A DNA stretch of 64,000 nucleotides from Paramarasmius palmivorus (Eukaryota; Basidiomycota; Agaricomycetes; Agaricales; Marasmiaceae), in NCBI GenBank assembly GCA_037176845.1, contig JAYKXP010000010.1, positions 124,001-188,000 on the forward strand. Direction: 5' to 3'. Numbering within the stretch: position 1 is the stretch's first letter; each line of letters begins with the position of its first letter. Below, piece by piece: positions 10,864 to 23,140 of the stretch. A program made the translations under genes and the position numbers. Under the pieces are notes generated by a model. That model saw only the letters and a program-made list of their open reading frames with translations. It did no database searches and had not been told where the DNA came from.

Positions 10864-13800
10864 CTACAGACCTCTCATTTTTCGAATGCGCATCCGATTC
10901 CACACCGACACGTAGTGTTTGATGAAGATAATGGCCCGGTTCTGTCGCATGTAACTGACAGGTTTTCGAATCCTCCCAATCCCACTATTTCCGCACTCTC
11001 CCGCACTCGAGTTTATCTTATCGACCTCTCCATCGACCTCTCCATGTGTAGACAAGAACGCCGCCGAAGAGCACTTTGTGTGACCTTTGGCATGGAACCT
11101 GTCAATCAGAAAATGTGTCTTCGAGAAGAACTCGGGCTCTCTTGTCATGCAATAGGGTCCCAAAGCGCATGCAAAGTCATATACTATGCGCCTTGGAGCT
11201 TTCGGCCAACGGGTAATCAAGGCGGAGAACACATCATTCCGACCTTCCCCCTTCGGGATACAATGAAAGCCATAGCAAATACTATGCTCACACCAGGCGC
11301 AGAGAAGACCACCAGTAAGGCGTCGTTCACCATAAGTGGAATAAAACTTAGAGCATTCACCACCTCTTTTCGCGTCTTTTTCAGGCTCCTTATCACCGGG
11401 AATCCTTGGGTATGACGGTCGCGTTCGAATCTGTGGTAGACCATAGTAGCAACCTGTCTGATTTTTAGGTCAGTTATAAGTTATCTGTGGCAAATTGGAT
11501 GCTGACACACCTCCTTCCAGTTGTCATTACAAGCTTTGCTATTTCGAATCTTCTCGAGGCTTGTGTGATCGCCCTGCATCAGCAAAGCCAAAACCTCGCC
11601 AGCACGTTGGGTAATCCACCGACACAAATTTACGACGACTTCCACATGGCAGTTTGTCCGAACGGCCTGCTCCACAACCTGCATGAGCGCCGGGACATCA
11701 ACAAGTAGCGAAGCATTCGCCACTGAAGGCTTCTCCACGAACCGCTTCAACGACTCTAACCCTAGCACATTGACCATTTGGAGTGCAGACTCATTTGCAC
11801 TCAACTGGACGTAGCTCATCAGCCTCCCCTTCCCATGTCATTGCTAATCCCATACCTGTTCAAACACCATTCGGTAACGACGCCGCACCCTCGAATCCTG
11901 CAATCCCGTCTCGGAACCGTAAATGGCTCCCAACGCCTTTGCGACTGGATCTGCGCCCACTGCCCGTAGCTCTTGTTCCAAGGAATGGAGTTCCGCACTT
12001 CTTTGCTCACGTTCGGAGGGAGAGACCGTCCCCTTGTCTCCCCACCTCTTTATCCAGCTTGCAAACTTGTCCCGCGTGCAAGGTCCCTTCGAATGACTGC
12101 CAGGTATCCACTGCAGACCTGGGTGACGGGTGCGATAACGTACCAAGGGATCAGGAGGAATTACTGTGGGAGGAGATAGCGTTTCTCGCAGGTGTCGCTT
12201 GGCAAAACCTGTTGTCACTCCGTCAAAAATCACCGTGTCTGGAGCTTCTCCACAGCTTGGGCATGACATATCACCTGCCATGTACTGCAGTGATGCAAAC
12301 GCAAACCAGGCCGACCGGAATAGATCCTCGCCGACAAATTTATCACCTCGACCTTCATATATCCTTGTCATAGATACCACGAACGCCGCAAATGGTGTTT
12401 CGCTACCAGTATAGCGGTTGGTGTAATCATCCAATAACTCATGTGTGAATAGCACAGAGTTGTTCAGGTTGAAAACACCCAATGCTCGTACATCCGGCCC
12501 AATAAAGCACTTCTGCACCGGCGGACAACTAGGGCAGCTTTGAACACAAATAATGTGTTTTCTTCGCCCCGTCAATGCATAGACCGTACACTCTCTCTGT
12601 ATAGTGGTCAGAAGAGGATTGAAGAACTGTTTTCCGCAGGCGCTTCGTGAAGTACTTTCAAGTGATAGCACCTCTGGCAGTGAGTCATTTGGAGAGGGAC
12701 GGGAATATAGTTGTGGATCCTCTGGCAAGCTAGCCCATGGCGGCGGCAAGATTGGCAGGTATGATATTGCTCGCTCATCTACTGAACTTGCATTTGCTGA
12801 GTCCACTGTACAGGAAAGTCAAACTCTGGATCACTTGACGCTTTTTGAAACACATACCCATGTACATTTCGGCTGCTTCATCCAGTCCGCCTCGTTCACC
12901 AGCCTCATCGTCCATCAAATCATCTGAATTGCCAACTATCATATCCAGCAATTGCTTGGATCTGCGTGCATGAGCACAGTGTGCGCCAGCGCACTTCACA
13001 CACATCCACTTGCCACCACCGACGTCTCGCCCTTCGTAAGTCACTATAGTACGACTTCGAATAGCATCTGATTGGTTGTCGTAGGCCACCGAGAATCGGT
13101 TTATCCACGTTTCATCATCTATCCCAATCATCTGTCGTCGGAAAAGCACCACTGCGCCTTCTTCAAAGTCTGTCAGTAATCTTTTTGAGAATGAATATTA
13201 CATTTGGTTTCTCACCTGCTTTCACAGCGTCTTCGTTCATGCGGAACCGCAGGTCCCTGAAGTCCTGATAGTACCTCTTATGGATACAACCCCCTTTTTT
13301 TCCATCTGGGCATAAACAACTTAGTTGAACTGCGGTCTCGCCATTTTTTCTGGCTTCAAGATGATAGAACGAGCCCTAAACACTGTGAGTTCTTCTGTAT
13401 AACAACTGGATTTCTATTGACTCACCGTTCCGCTTCTGTTTTCAGAATCAAATCCCTGGACAACATAGAGAAAGGTTGTAACCTGGACAAAGGTGATGTA
13501 TTGCTCGTCAACAAGGTGCACAAACTCGTTGTATGCATCCTCGTCATCTGCCTTCTCCGGATCAGCATCAGCACTCCCTGCCATATCAACCTCCGCAACC
13601 AAAAGAGACGTATCCTCCCAAGGCAAAGAGCATTCACCAGGGCCCGGTCCAGAAGTACACTGAGCTTGTACTTCGCCTTGATTAGGATCATCTGTCGTTC
13701 CAGACTTATTCCTTTGCCTTAGCGTGTTCTGTTTCCCCCTTCGACCTGGACAATGTTTCTTTTTCGGGCTTTTGATGGATTCTTTGCTGTGTCCTGGAAA

Positions 13801-13866
13801 CTTTTGCCGCTTTGGTGCCTCTTCTGGACATGGCTCCAATACCCAGGACCTTTTTGACGATGCCAT
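10864..13866 (-). CDS. KDZ-family transposase with Cys clusters
   Basis: Six exons (13426-13866, 13216-13375, 12858-13169, 11856-12805, 11511-11804, 10864-11457) with introns of 46-53 bp splice into 916 codons without a stop. The N terminus is basic. A SWIM-like CxCx7CxH cluster lies at about residues 167-179 and a second cluster (CVKC..CAH) at about 257-267. CxC5/CxC6-like motifs follow (CVQSCPSC, then MSCPSCGEAPDTVIFDG). The C-terminal catalytic part reads LLCAWCEHSICYGFHCIP, then VYDFACALGPYC (Asp about 813), FLIDRFHAKGH (Asp about 838) and NSSAGECGNSG (Glu about 873). This is the DDE-like set expected of a KDZ recombinase that cuts and joins the element ends. All key residues are present, so the gene looks functional. 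Its start lies 107 bp from the divergent gene at 13974. Confidence 0.92.
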
Positions 13867-13973
13867 TGCTCGTCACTCAACTGCTATTGGTTTCTCGATA
13901 TTCATGGATGACTAAGCAAGCATTTACTTGTACACGCCACGCTTCCTTGCTCTTCGCCTCTTGTCCGCTCGCC

Positions 13974-15345
13974 ATGGCCAAAACCTCAAACGCTTGCATT
14001 GATCCTGACACCGGGAAACCTTACCGTATGTGTCGGAAATGCGGTGATTCAACACCTCCTCACCCGATGAAGCACTGCACAACGTATAGGCGTCCCGTCA
14101 AACAAAAGGTATACCATTTCGCTTTTGAGGACTGCCACTGACGTATAAGTATTCACAGCCCGGCCAGATTGCAGAAACGGACGCATCTACAGTACCGGGA
14201 CCGGTGTCCCCACAGAGCGAACCTTTGGCTCTGGATCAAGTACGCCATATCAAGAATTTTCACGTGCCATGGCTCACTCTATTACCAGGACAACGCAGGA
14301 ATTCCAACTGAAGCCGCAGTTGACCAGACGTCGGAGACTCATACTGATGACCAAGGAACCTCAGTGAGTTTTTGGGCCAGTGTTGCAGTGATATCTCACT
14401 TAGCATAAAGTATTTTAGGTCGCGCCAGATGGCGTAATTTGTGTCCCTGGTTCGGAGGGCATCCCAGATAGCCTCATAGACCCTGCCCTCCGTGGTCCTT
14501 CCAGTGATAATGCGACCTCCGACAACAACAGCACACCTTTTCAAGTTACTGGCGTGGACACCCCTACATCTCCAGGGACTCCATCGTCGGAGCCGCTGGC
14601 GCTCTTCACGCCAAGCCTGTCGTCTACTCCGACCTCTTCCCTTGCGACATTTTCACCGAATTCCACCCCGAGTAGATCCCGGCGAAAGCGGCCAACCAAG
14701 GCAGATCCTTGCTATGGTGAAGTAGTTGGCGTGTACAGAGGTAACCGAGTACTCAGTATGTGCTTAAGTTTTTTTCTTCGGTATTGATCTCAACATCTCA
14801 CTACAGCTATACGTCGCACTCGACAGTCAACAGAGGAGAAGCTTCGAGCCAAGCGAGTGAAACAAGGGCAGGCCGACGGTCCAGACCTCGGAGTCAATAT
14901 TCCGAAAGTGTTCTACGACCGCACACGGTCCCTCGTAACTCAGGTGTGTTTATTTTCTGTACGATATGAACCCTGCTAAAGACTCCATTAGATGCATGAT
15001 CTCTCTGAGATTACGGGTTCGTGGCTCCATTTCAGCGCTCAGCACCCGACCGCCTCACAACCTTTCATCCATTACACATCTAAACGTCTGCGTACAGAGG
15101 GAGGAGAGTTGCTAGACAACCTCCATCAAGCCAATCACGAACTGTACCAGTCCCTGATGACAGCTCGGCGGTGCGACACCACACAACTTGCAGCACAATT
15201 GGCGAAGGGCATCGGACAAGCTTGCCGAAGTTGAGGCGGACGCTGAAGCAAAGGTGGCGGAGGCAACAGCTGCAAAGGAAGCGGCGGAAAAAACCGCTAC
15301 AGAGCTTCGGGCCATGTTGGTTGCAGCTGGTCTTCCTGTTCCTTA
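13974..15345 (+). CDS. Cys/His-knuckle and coiled-coil protein next to the transposase
   Basis: Divergent from the transposase gene, with a 107-bp shared upstream region. Exons 13974-14108, 14159-14239, 14289-14363, 14419-14755, 14807-14943 and one from 14992 splice cleanly. The N terminus has a small metal-knuckle-like CRKCGDSTPPHPMKHC. A Ser/Thr/Pro-rich region (PTSPGTPSSEP..) is followed by RSRRKRPTK and IRRTRQSTEEKLRAKR. The last exon reads LLDNLHQANHELYQ and reaches a stop at 15234. Immediately beyond, another frame encodes a strong coiled coil (KLAEVEADAEAKVAEA..) ending at 15345. I could not join the two with an intron, so a frameshift or an alternative 3' end is likely. No known family is recognised; DNA binding or oligomerisation is only inferred. 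Confidence 0.5.
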
Positions 15346-15762
15346 ATTAGAATAGAACCGTATTGTCACTATAATAACATATCCATTATCTGTGAATCAC
15401 TAATGTGGAAGGAAATATTGTCTGTACAATGCATGTTGCCCTGATGGGCCAGACAGTGAGAACAGCATTGATGTGGTGTAAGAGGGACAGTGGGTGAATG
15501 GACATTCGGTGGATTATGATGATTCCAGATATGGTACAAAGGTGGAGGCGAGAGTGGTGCCAAAGTGGGCGAAGGTAGCGGAGTTGCTGTGTTCTTGCGT
15601 GTTCTGTTATACAGGTCGTCAATTCAGAGACAAATGCTAAGGTTATTTCGTACGCACCGCTGGGTAGGCTTGCGATAACGAGGAGGGCATGCGTCTTTCA
15701 TCTGCTTTAGCCTGCAGATGTACCAATGGTCAAAAACATTTTGGAATAAAGGTCTCCAACTA
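15346..15762. other. spacer, no gene seen
   Basis: Convergent 3' spacer inside the element. Short open frames on the minus strand here have low-complexity His/Pro content and no support. Confidence 0.4.
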
Positions 15763-15985
15763 TTACCCCAATTCCTTTAGCTTGGAGCGATAGCGTCGCA
15801 TCCTCTCCCGTGCCTTCTCTCTGATACGATCTTCTTTGCTATAGCAGAATTATCAGAGAAAAAAATAGAACAAAACCTTGGAAAGAAAATTCACCCTTGA
15901 CTGTACATGGAATGTGGAGGGTTCGTCGTGTATAGGGATTCTTCTGAAGCTTGGTCGTCGGAGTTGGGTGACAAGAATGGTCACA
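15763..15985 (-). CDS. C-terminal exons of a small protein with a basic KARERMRRYR tail
   Basis: Two exons are visible. The upstream one reads SPNSDDQASEESLYTTNPPHSMYSQG. After a GTGAAT..CTATAG intron the last exon reads KEDRIREKARERMRRYRSKLKELG, with TAA at 15763-15765. Upstream, a TGA and missing splice sites stop me from extending the model. Minus-strand open sequence at 16150-16417 (MPDRALMVVPDKSKQKTLKK..) may belong to the same gene or to another. The tail resembles that of the neighbouring gene at 16779-17813. The gene may be degraded. Confidence 0.4.
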
Positions 15986-16778
15986 TGTGACTTTGCCTAT
16001 TGGCGCCTGGACCTTTGGAAAGCGCCCATTCCCAAGTTCCTCTCGGACTTGGTTTTTTTCACTGCTTGTACTGAATGATATCGATCTATAATGGGTGTAA
16101 TATATCTCCGTTCTTGCCTTAAACCCGCTACCTTCATCATGAGGATGTTGTTAGCACGTAGTGAATATCTTTGATGCGGACTCACCACGGCACTTGAACA
16201 AGGAAAGCGTTGAAAGATCAGGTATTTTATCTTGTCTAAATCTGCTACGATTACCACTGATGAGTATTGAATCTAGGAATGGAGGAGCGGTGAACGTCTT
16301 ACAAGTGTGGAAGCATCCTCGTGAGATGTGCATCACATCAAACTTCTTCAACGTCTTCTGTTTCGATTTGTCCGGAACCACCATCAGTGCTCTGTCAGGC
16401 ATAGTACACCCTTGCAAGGCTCCTGATGTTCAATCTCGTATGTTCATCCGGTTGAAGTTGGTGACAGGGATGGTCAAACACCAAGATATGGTCCACAAGA
16501 TACTATGATGCTAATGATTTGGTGAGATCTCAGTTCTTCGTTCGTTCATCCATTGTGTCAACACCCATTACGGGCAGTTCCCTCAACTACAAAGTACAGG
16601 AAATTGATAATATTCCCCATCCAGCAAGTATCGAGAAGACGGCCTTCATTAAGTAATGAGAAAGGAGCTTCAGGTTTCACGAATGCGGCGTAGTGAGTCC
16701 GCACAAAGTGTTGAGTGACATATTCATCATCTGAACAACCCTACTCTAGTCCTTTGACCACCTCCCTCACCTCATCCC

Positions 16779-17813
16779 ATGCGGCCAGTGTTTATGAAGA
16801 ATCGCGGACAACCACGAGCAAGCACACCCCTGCCACCCTCATCCCCTTTGTCACCTGAAGCTCGATCGCCTCCACAAACATCCGGAGAATGTGCAAATCC
16901 TTCTCATTTTTCGTTTGGGAAGTATTGGTGGCGCCGGAGTCCTTCTCCCACACTTTCCGTCGCCTCCTCCGATTCCGACCAGTCACTGATTAGTACGCTG
17001 TGGGACAAGATATATAAAGGTCGCGTCTTGGTTGGGGATTCAGATGGCTGGCGGTATGAATGGCGTGACGAGGTACACGATGAAATACACGACCAAAGCG
17101 TAAATCCAAACTCTACCGAAGCTGGAGACGACTTAGAGGTAGCCAATGAAAATCCTAGTGGGCATTGAAAGCTAAATCTCCCGCATTTGAGATACTGATT
17201 TCTATATTTCTAGCGACTGGCAAATCTCAATCCGATGGCAAGCAGAGTTCACGGAGATTGGATCCAATTAACGGTACGCTTTTAGATCCTAGCCCCCCCC
17301 TTCTGCCCTTACCATCCAGTTCAGGACATGTTTTCTATGGATCCCCCTCCGTATCGACACCTGCTACAATAGAGGCTAGGACGCCGCCGGCGCGGGTCAA
17401 CAGAGAGCCAGCTCAGGGTGGAAATCCAGTATTGACGTCAATCCGCCCAATTTCGCGAAGTTCGATCCAAAACGGTAAGCACCATTCAACAGGATATACA
17501 ATCGTTCGTTCACCATGACAATTCTTGTTAGGGTCTCCAAAAAGACGTCGGCTAACTACGGCGTCGGCAGACCGACGGCGGCTTTTGGACAAGGAGCGCA
17601 AGGCTCGGTGAGTGGTACCAAAGTTTCTTTAGAATGCTTTTAACATGATTAATTTCCAGGAAGCGAGCTCGAGACCCAGAAGCCATGAAGGCCAAACAAG
17701 CTGTCTACGCCGCCAACTACAGGGTCAAGAATCGCGAGGTGTTACAAGTAAAGGCGCGAGATTATCGTAGGAAACAAGCCCCAACAGGGCTTCTAACCCG
17801 AGCGTCTGGATAG
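16779..17813 (+). CDS. unknown basic-tail protein
   Basis: ATG 16779 begins a Pro/Ser-rich N terminus (TPLPPSSPLSPEARSPP) followed by FSFGKYWWRRSPSPTLS and an acidic stretch. Splicing from CCTA/GTGGGC to TTTCTAG/CGACTGG, then through introns before GGTCTCC and GAAGCGAG, gives a final exon KRARDPEAMKAKQAVYAANY then RVKNREVLQVKARDYRRKQ, with TAG at 17811-17813. The KAR-xx-RR tail resembles the gene ending at 15763 and suggests a nucleic-acid-binding helix. No family was recognised. The place inside the transposon suggests an accessory or cargo gene. Confidence 0.5.
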
Positions 17814-18182
17814 CACCGGGTTTGCCACTTACCACCACAAGACTTGACGTCTAAACGGGGTAGGCTACGCCATGTGGTGGCTATGCCATGTTACGCTTCC
17901 TTCTTTGTAAAAAAGACTGTTACACCTGAGCTTGAAGAACGAATCCATGCTTGCGACCCATTTCTGAGGTGAATGGGCCATCGAATTTCCCTTTTACATA
18001 TTTTTAGTCAGATTGAACACCAGAAAATATTTGTGTGCCAACGTAGAGCGGTGCCAATTCAGGGTTTGTTTGTGCCTCATCAGAAACAAATCCGGATTTG
18101 GACCCCCGCATATTTCTTCCTCTTACTCTCATTTCCGTCTCTTCCTCCACCTGATTCTTTCCACCTCAGCTTCTTCCTTTCC
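17814..18182. promoter_or_regulatory. upstream region of the long coiled-coil gene
   Basis: No coding potential. A pyrimidine-rich tract (about 18110-18180) precedes the ATG at 18183, as is common for fungal promoters. Confidence 0.35.
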
Positions 18183-21065
18183 ATGATGCGTCGCAGTACT
18201 AGACAAACTCGGGCAGTCCTCACTGGTAAATCTGGTAAGTTATTTATTTATTAGGCCTTTGTTGTTCTTGCTCATTGACTTTTGTGTAGAAGTGCCGTCC
18301 AACAAGTCTAAGGCAAAGGGTGTTCAAGGTGTGTACTGGTTCTATGTTCTCAAATAGTATATTGAAATTTGTGCTATGGATTTAGAGACGCAAGGGACCA
18401 GTAACAAAATTGAGCAGCCCAACGGCAAAGGTAGGTCGTCAACGTTTCCCGGCATCTCCCTTTTCTGACACGTCGCAGTTACCTTCAAGCCTATCTCGGT
18501 GCTTTATGAAGGTATATCAATTCGTTGCTATCCTAAGTCTCTATTTTTGCTAATCATTCGATAGACTTGCGCCACCTGAAAGCACAGGAAAGCGAAGTTA
18601 ACGCTGAGCTCGATGCCGCCACTGGCGCGGTAGCAGCTGCCGAACAGGCGCTCCAACAGGCGAAAAGCGCTTTCGACGCTAACAAGTCTTCGAAGAACCG
18701 CAAGGAAATGAAAGCTGCACAGATGTATTTGACTCGTGCAAAGAAGGATAGCAAGGACGTCACCAGGAGGGCAGGTAACCTGGAGAGTCAGATTACAAAG
18801 CTCAACAGAATAATTGGTAAGTGCCGTCGTCATTCTCCATCTTTGTTGTTTACTCACTTCTGTGGATTTTATCAGCCGAGCGAAAAGCTTCTGGTGAACA
18901 CGCTGACATACCAACGCTCGGGGACGACAGTGACCTGACAGACCTTGATGGTGAGTTACTTTTGAGTTCAGCTGTTGCTCTCTCTTATGTTATTTAATGT
19001 CTCACAGCACTAACTCAAATTTTAGACGACATTTCTCAGAACGAAACGGATCCTTCGCATGCATCGGCTGTAGACAAATCGTCGCTCAAGACTGCTGGCA
19101 AAGGAGGAGGCCGAATGCAGCAAGATGCTACAGGTGAGACGACTGACTTATGTAGGGTGCGATGGCTGATCAACGTTAAAAAATTCATCAGCACAGGACT
19201 CATCTACTTCGTCGGTGAATGCGTCATCGGGCCTTGAACAGGAGCCGCCTGCTAGTGCCACAGACGCAGTGTCTGTACCCGAAACGTCACCCACTCCGGA
19301 AACTATCATGCCGCCAGGTTCACCTTCCGTTATTCCATCGCCTGTTCCTGAGTCCACCGAATCACCTCCAAAGACTCTCACAGCTGTCGTTACTCAACAG
19401 AATCCGGAGTCCTCGGATGACAACCCCGTTCCTCAAACCGACCCACCTGCGTTCTTGTCGTCCACTACGACTTCACTTCCTAACAAAGTTCCCGACCCTG
19501 CTTCTTTGTTTACACCGGAACCATCACCGGAACCATCACAGCCCTCTCTCGAAGGACTACCCCAGGATCCTGCAACTTCCCCAACTCCAAATATTGCCCA
19601 GTCAAAGGCGTCTCTTAGTTCAGGGGAAGATGAGCTGGAACCTGAGTCTGGAATGGATACTCTGCGACCACCTAAGTGGTCCAAGACAAGGAAGCATCAC
19701 ATCATCGATTCAGATGGTGAAGGTCAGTGTTTCGGCATCGTTGATACCATTCATGACTAACGAAGCACGGTAGATCAAGCAGCGCCACAATCTGCAGACT
19801 CGAAGAAGGCCAAGGCCGCTAAAGGTTTGAGTACGATACTACACTCAATCAAAGCCTTACTGACGTCCCTGGATCTAGCTCCTCCTAAACAGACAAGGTC
19901 TCATAAACGAAAGGCTGCCGAAGACAACAGCGAGGAAACGACAGGTACTAGTTATGCAATATATAATTGTTTAATTCTTACTAAAAACACTTTATTTCTC
20001 CAGCCCCAAACAAGAGGGCCAAGCGTACTAAGGGTCAAGGCGAGGAAGAAGACAACGATGAATTGGTGGTTCTCAATGATGACGAACGTACGTGATTGTC
20101 TCTTAGGTTTGGGCGCCAGCTGATCATTGCCGTCACAATAGTACCTGTCAAACGCCGTCGAAGGAGGGATGCTGACAAGAGGCTCCTTCCTCCACCAGAT
20201 CTAACGGAGACATCTAGGTCCAACAAGATCAGTAAGTAAACTGTATCTGTAACTTTGTGAGTGTGCATTGACAAGGATATATAGAGAAGATTCGTGCTTG
20301 GCTCTCAAGGGCGATCAATGGTGTCGGACCTTCAGCTATCGAAGACGTCTCCAAGAGCTTAGGTATACGTACCCTGCTCTACGAGTCGGCATCCATTCTC
20401 CCGGAGCTGGTCACTACAGCAAGGGAGATAACGCTCGCGGCCATAGTGTCTGCCGAAGGTAATCTCATATGTCGGTATCACACAATAAGTGATAAGAGTA
20501 TGGATAAGCCGGGTGCCGTCGATGGGGATGACAACACCTTGCATGGACGACCTTGGCCTTGGATACACGCACCAGAGAAGAGATTGGCTCTGGATGCACA
20601 GGTAAAGGCGAAAGCTGCTGCCGCGGCAATGGAGGACTTGCCAGCGGATCCTGAACTCCTCACCAAGCACCACAAAACCCCCGGTTGGAAGATCGTGGAG
20701 TCACGAGGTGAGGATAAGACGGACTGCGGCTGCGATAAGGAAGATATGCTCCTCGAGCTACTCCTGTGGAAGACAGGAAAGCTCACTTCACCTACTTCTC
20801 CCTTGTCGACGACTGGCGAGCCGACTTTCTCACTCCCCGACAGCGAGCTCTAGTTTGTGCGCAATATCGAGAGGGTTCGTTACTCGATGTTGACGATCTT
20901 TATTCTATGGGTGTCGAGAACGGCCGCTGGGTTAAGCGCGACAAGCTCCATCATCGCCGTGTTCAGGCCGAACGTGCTCTCAAGATCATCGAGGCTGAGG
21001 GTGAGAAGGAGAAGGTAGAGGAAATGAAAGGAGACGCTGAGATTACCGCTGCCATGCATTCGTAG
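18183..21065 (+). CDS. long coiled-coil protein, introns uniformly phase 1
   Basis: Starts MMRRSTRQTRAVLTGKS at 18183. Small exons lead to a coiled coil (LRHLKAQESEVNAELDAATG to ITKLNRII, about residues 55-140), then an acidic part and a Ser/Pro/Thr-rich part (exon around 19194-19722). Lys-rich basic patches (TRSHKRKAAED, APNKRAKRTKGQ, VKRRRRRDADKR) follow. The C-terminal helical segment is KIRAWLSRAINGVGPSAIED and continues to VEDRKAHFTYFSLVDDW and EGEKEKVEEMKGD, with stop at 21063-21065. At least 12 introns are clear and each splits a codon after its first base. Basic patches suggest a nuclear protein. No known domain is recognised. Whether a stretch at 20458-20510 is intron or exon is unclear. 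Confidence 0.55.
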
Positions 21066-21447
21066 GGTAGATTTTTTTGGATAGAGTCTTAGACTGCGAA
21101 CTTGTACATATTGTAGATTGCAATGATTTCTTGTTGCCGCTTTTGGCGGATTTCCTACCGAGATTGTACCTGATGATACCAATTATAGTTGCCTATTGAC
21201 TAAGAATAAGACCTTGGAGTCATAATACTGATTTTCGTGAGTCTCTTGGATGGCTAACTGTACATAGGTACGACGATAACATCGGAACAAGATGTATATA
21301 CACAAGACATTATCCTACGCGTCCTTGACATTATCCCAGATAGTCCCCCATCGTTTCACCCCACAGCGTATCTGGGAGAACACGGGGCGAACTAGAGAGT
21401 GGTGTTGATTAGCGAAACATGACAACAGCAAATTAATGTAAGTAGAC
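21066..21447. other. convergent 3' spacer, no gene seen
   Basis: Lies between the ends of the coiled-coil gene and the F-box gene. An alternative splice from about 21452 (GTGAGT) to a CTCTAG near 21390 could extend the F-box protein into this spacer. Confidence 0.35.
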
Positions 21448-23017
21448 TCACATAGTGATGCTGAGCTCGCGACAGAAGCATTGAGAATGACCCTGACTGA
21501 AACATTGACACTGATTGACAATGCCGTTGCTCGCTTCTGATAATGTGTCCATGGAATCGGAGAACTCAGAATCAGAATCACTGTTCCGAGCACGATGCAT
21601 CAAATCCATCCATTCCTCCAGAGGTACTCGGGTAATAGTGTTTTGGAAAACACAATTGGGCGACGGATGGTTCAAGGTTTCGACGTCTGGGAAGTCGGAG
21701 AGATACACCTGAAGAACGGCAGGGTGTCGAATGAAGAACTGATTGAGGGAGAGCTGATAGAAGACGTTGAGATCTGTAGTACTCTGGTCCCATACTAGAG
21801 TCAACTGTGTCAAGTTCGGCAAACTAACCCAGTGAAAGAAGTCTGGGCCAACATGACCCCAATGATCCTTGTCGGTCACATGAAACGAGGTGGGCAGGGG
21901 TAGTCTGATTGGCTGGTGTCTGGTAAGATGCGGATGGGTGGTGTGGGCAGTTCCGCCTGCTTGCCATGTACCTGATCCGGAATCCAGCCCACAGACAAGG
22001 ATGACAGAGATCGAGGGCACTTGGGTCGCAGCCTGAAGCACGAACAAGGCAGTTCGGCTACTGCCTCGAACACGGAGAGTATTGACCGTAGGAGGAAGAT
22101 GATAGGAATGGTTCAGATTAGGAAGTTCCCAGCCGTCGACTGACGAGATGGAGACGTAAGTGAGGGGAATGCCGGAATTAGTGAAGATCTCCAAAAACGT
22201 GTCGAGTGAGGTAGTGCGGTTAAAATGAACTGACACCGATGTTAGCCGAAGGGGAGCAGGGAGGAACCTGGAGTTTTCGAAGATTGTGGCCACGACGTAT
22301 GAGTATCCAAGCACGGAGAAGCTTCTCCATGGCCTAAATTTGAGCAATGTCATCGTAGAACACTGAGACACTGGAACTGTGGATGGAAGCGGCGGATTGG
22401 GAATCTCTCGGTTGAGGAATTCGACTGTCACATCCAAGGGTAGTGATGCGGAGAGGGAAAGGAGTTTGGACACACGCTCAGAGAGGACGGCGAGATGACG
22501 TGGACAAGTGACAAGTCGGCGAACATGTATGGTGCGAAAGAGGTTAGGTTGACTGAATACAATGGACCGGAATTTACGAGATAGTCGGGCGATGATGGTG
22601 ATCTGGGGACAATATATGGCGGGGGCCAAATACGGTCCTCGACCGAAATCATCGAGTCGAACAGCGGGGACAGCCAATTTCACAATATGTGCTGTAATCT
22701 CCGGCGGACTACGATGGAAGATGGACTTGAGTCCCTCGATACTGCGTCGATACTGACGAAGTGTGTCACGTAGGTGTTTGTAGTTGCTGTCGCTGAGGTC
22801 CCCATAAATATACGCATGGTTAATCCAAAATGGTGCAGTCGCAGTCCTATCGAGCTCCTGCTCGAGGTAGGCTTTTACGACGTGCCAGTTCCCGGTGCCA
22901 ACACTGAGAAAATTATCAGGTGGGAGAAGAGAAAGAGAAAAAGAGGACTTACTAAGGAAGACCAGGGAGTGACTCGACGAAGTGGATGAGGAAATTGGTA
23001 CTAGGGACGGTTTCCAT
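21448..23017 (-). CDS. F-box/LRR-like protein carried inside the element
   Basis: ATG 23017 starts METVPSTNFLIHFVESLPGLP. A 49-bp intron (22904-22952) joins it to a long exon ending at 21448. The N terminus reads LEQELDRTATAPFWINHAYI and then SIFHRSPPEITAHIVKLAVP, a degenerate F-box. It is followed by leucine-rich segments (LRLTSVSVHF, PLTYVSISSV, LPNLTQLTLV) typical of the large agaricomycete F-box families. Such proteins recruit substrates to SCF ubiquitin ligases. The reading frame is intact. It looks like host-type cargo, because F-box genes are common elsewhere in this window (28097, 38937, 46298). Confidence 0.6.
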
Positions 23018-23078
23018 GAGGAGAGCTGAGGTGATGATGATGGTTCGTTGTAGAGGAGAATATGACGAGAATTGAGGT

Positions 23079-23086
23079 ATTTATAA
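23079..23086 (-). promoter_or_regulatory. TATA box of the F-box gene
   Basis: TATAAATA on the minus strand, 62 bp upstream of the ATG at 23017. Confidence 0.45.
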
Positions 23087-23140
23087 GGTATCGAGACTAG
23101 AAAAGATATAGAGGAGAGCAGTGTGAGGACGTGTCCATAT

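Noticed and set aside
9109..21065. TET/JBP-type oxygenase sometimes linked with KDZ elements
   Set aside because: None of the accessory genes shows the HxD..H pattern or other features of that family.
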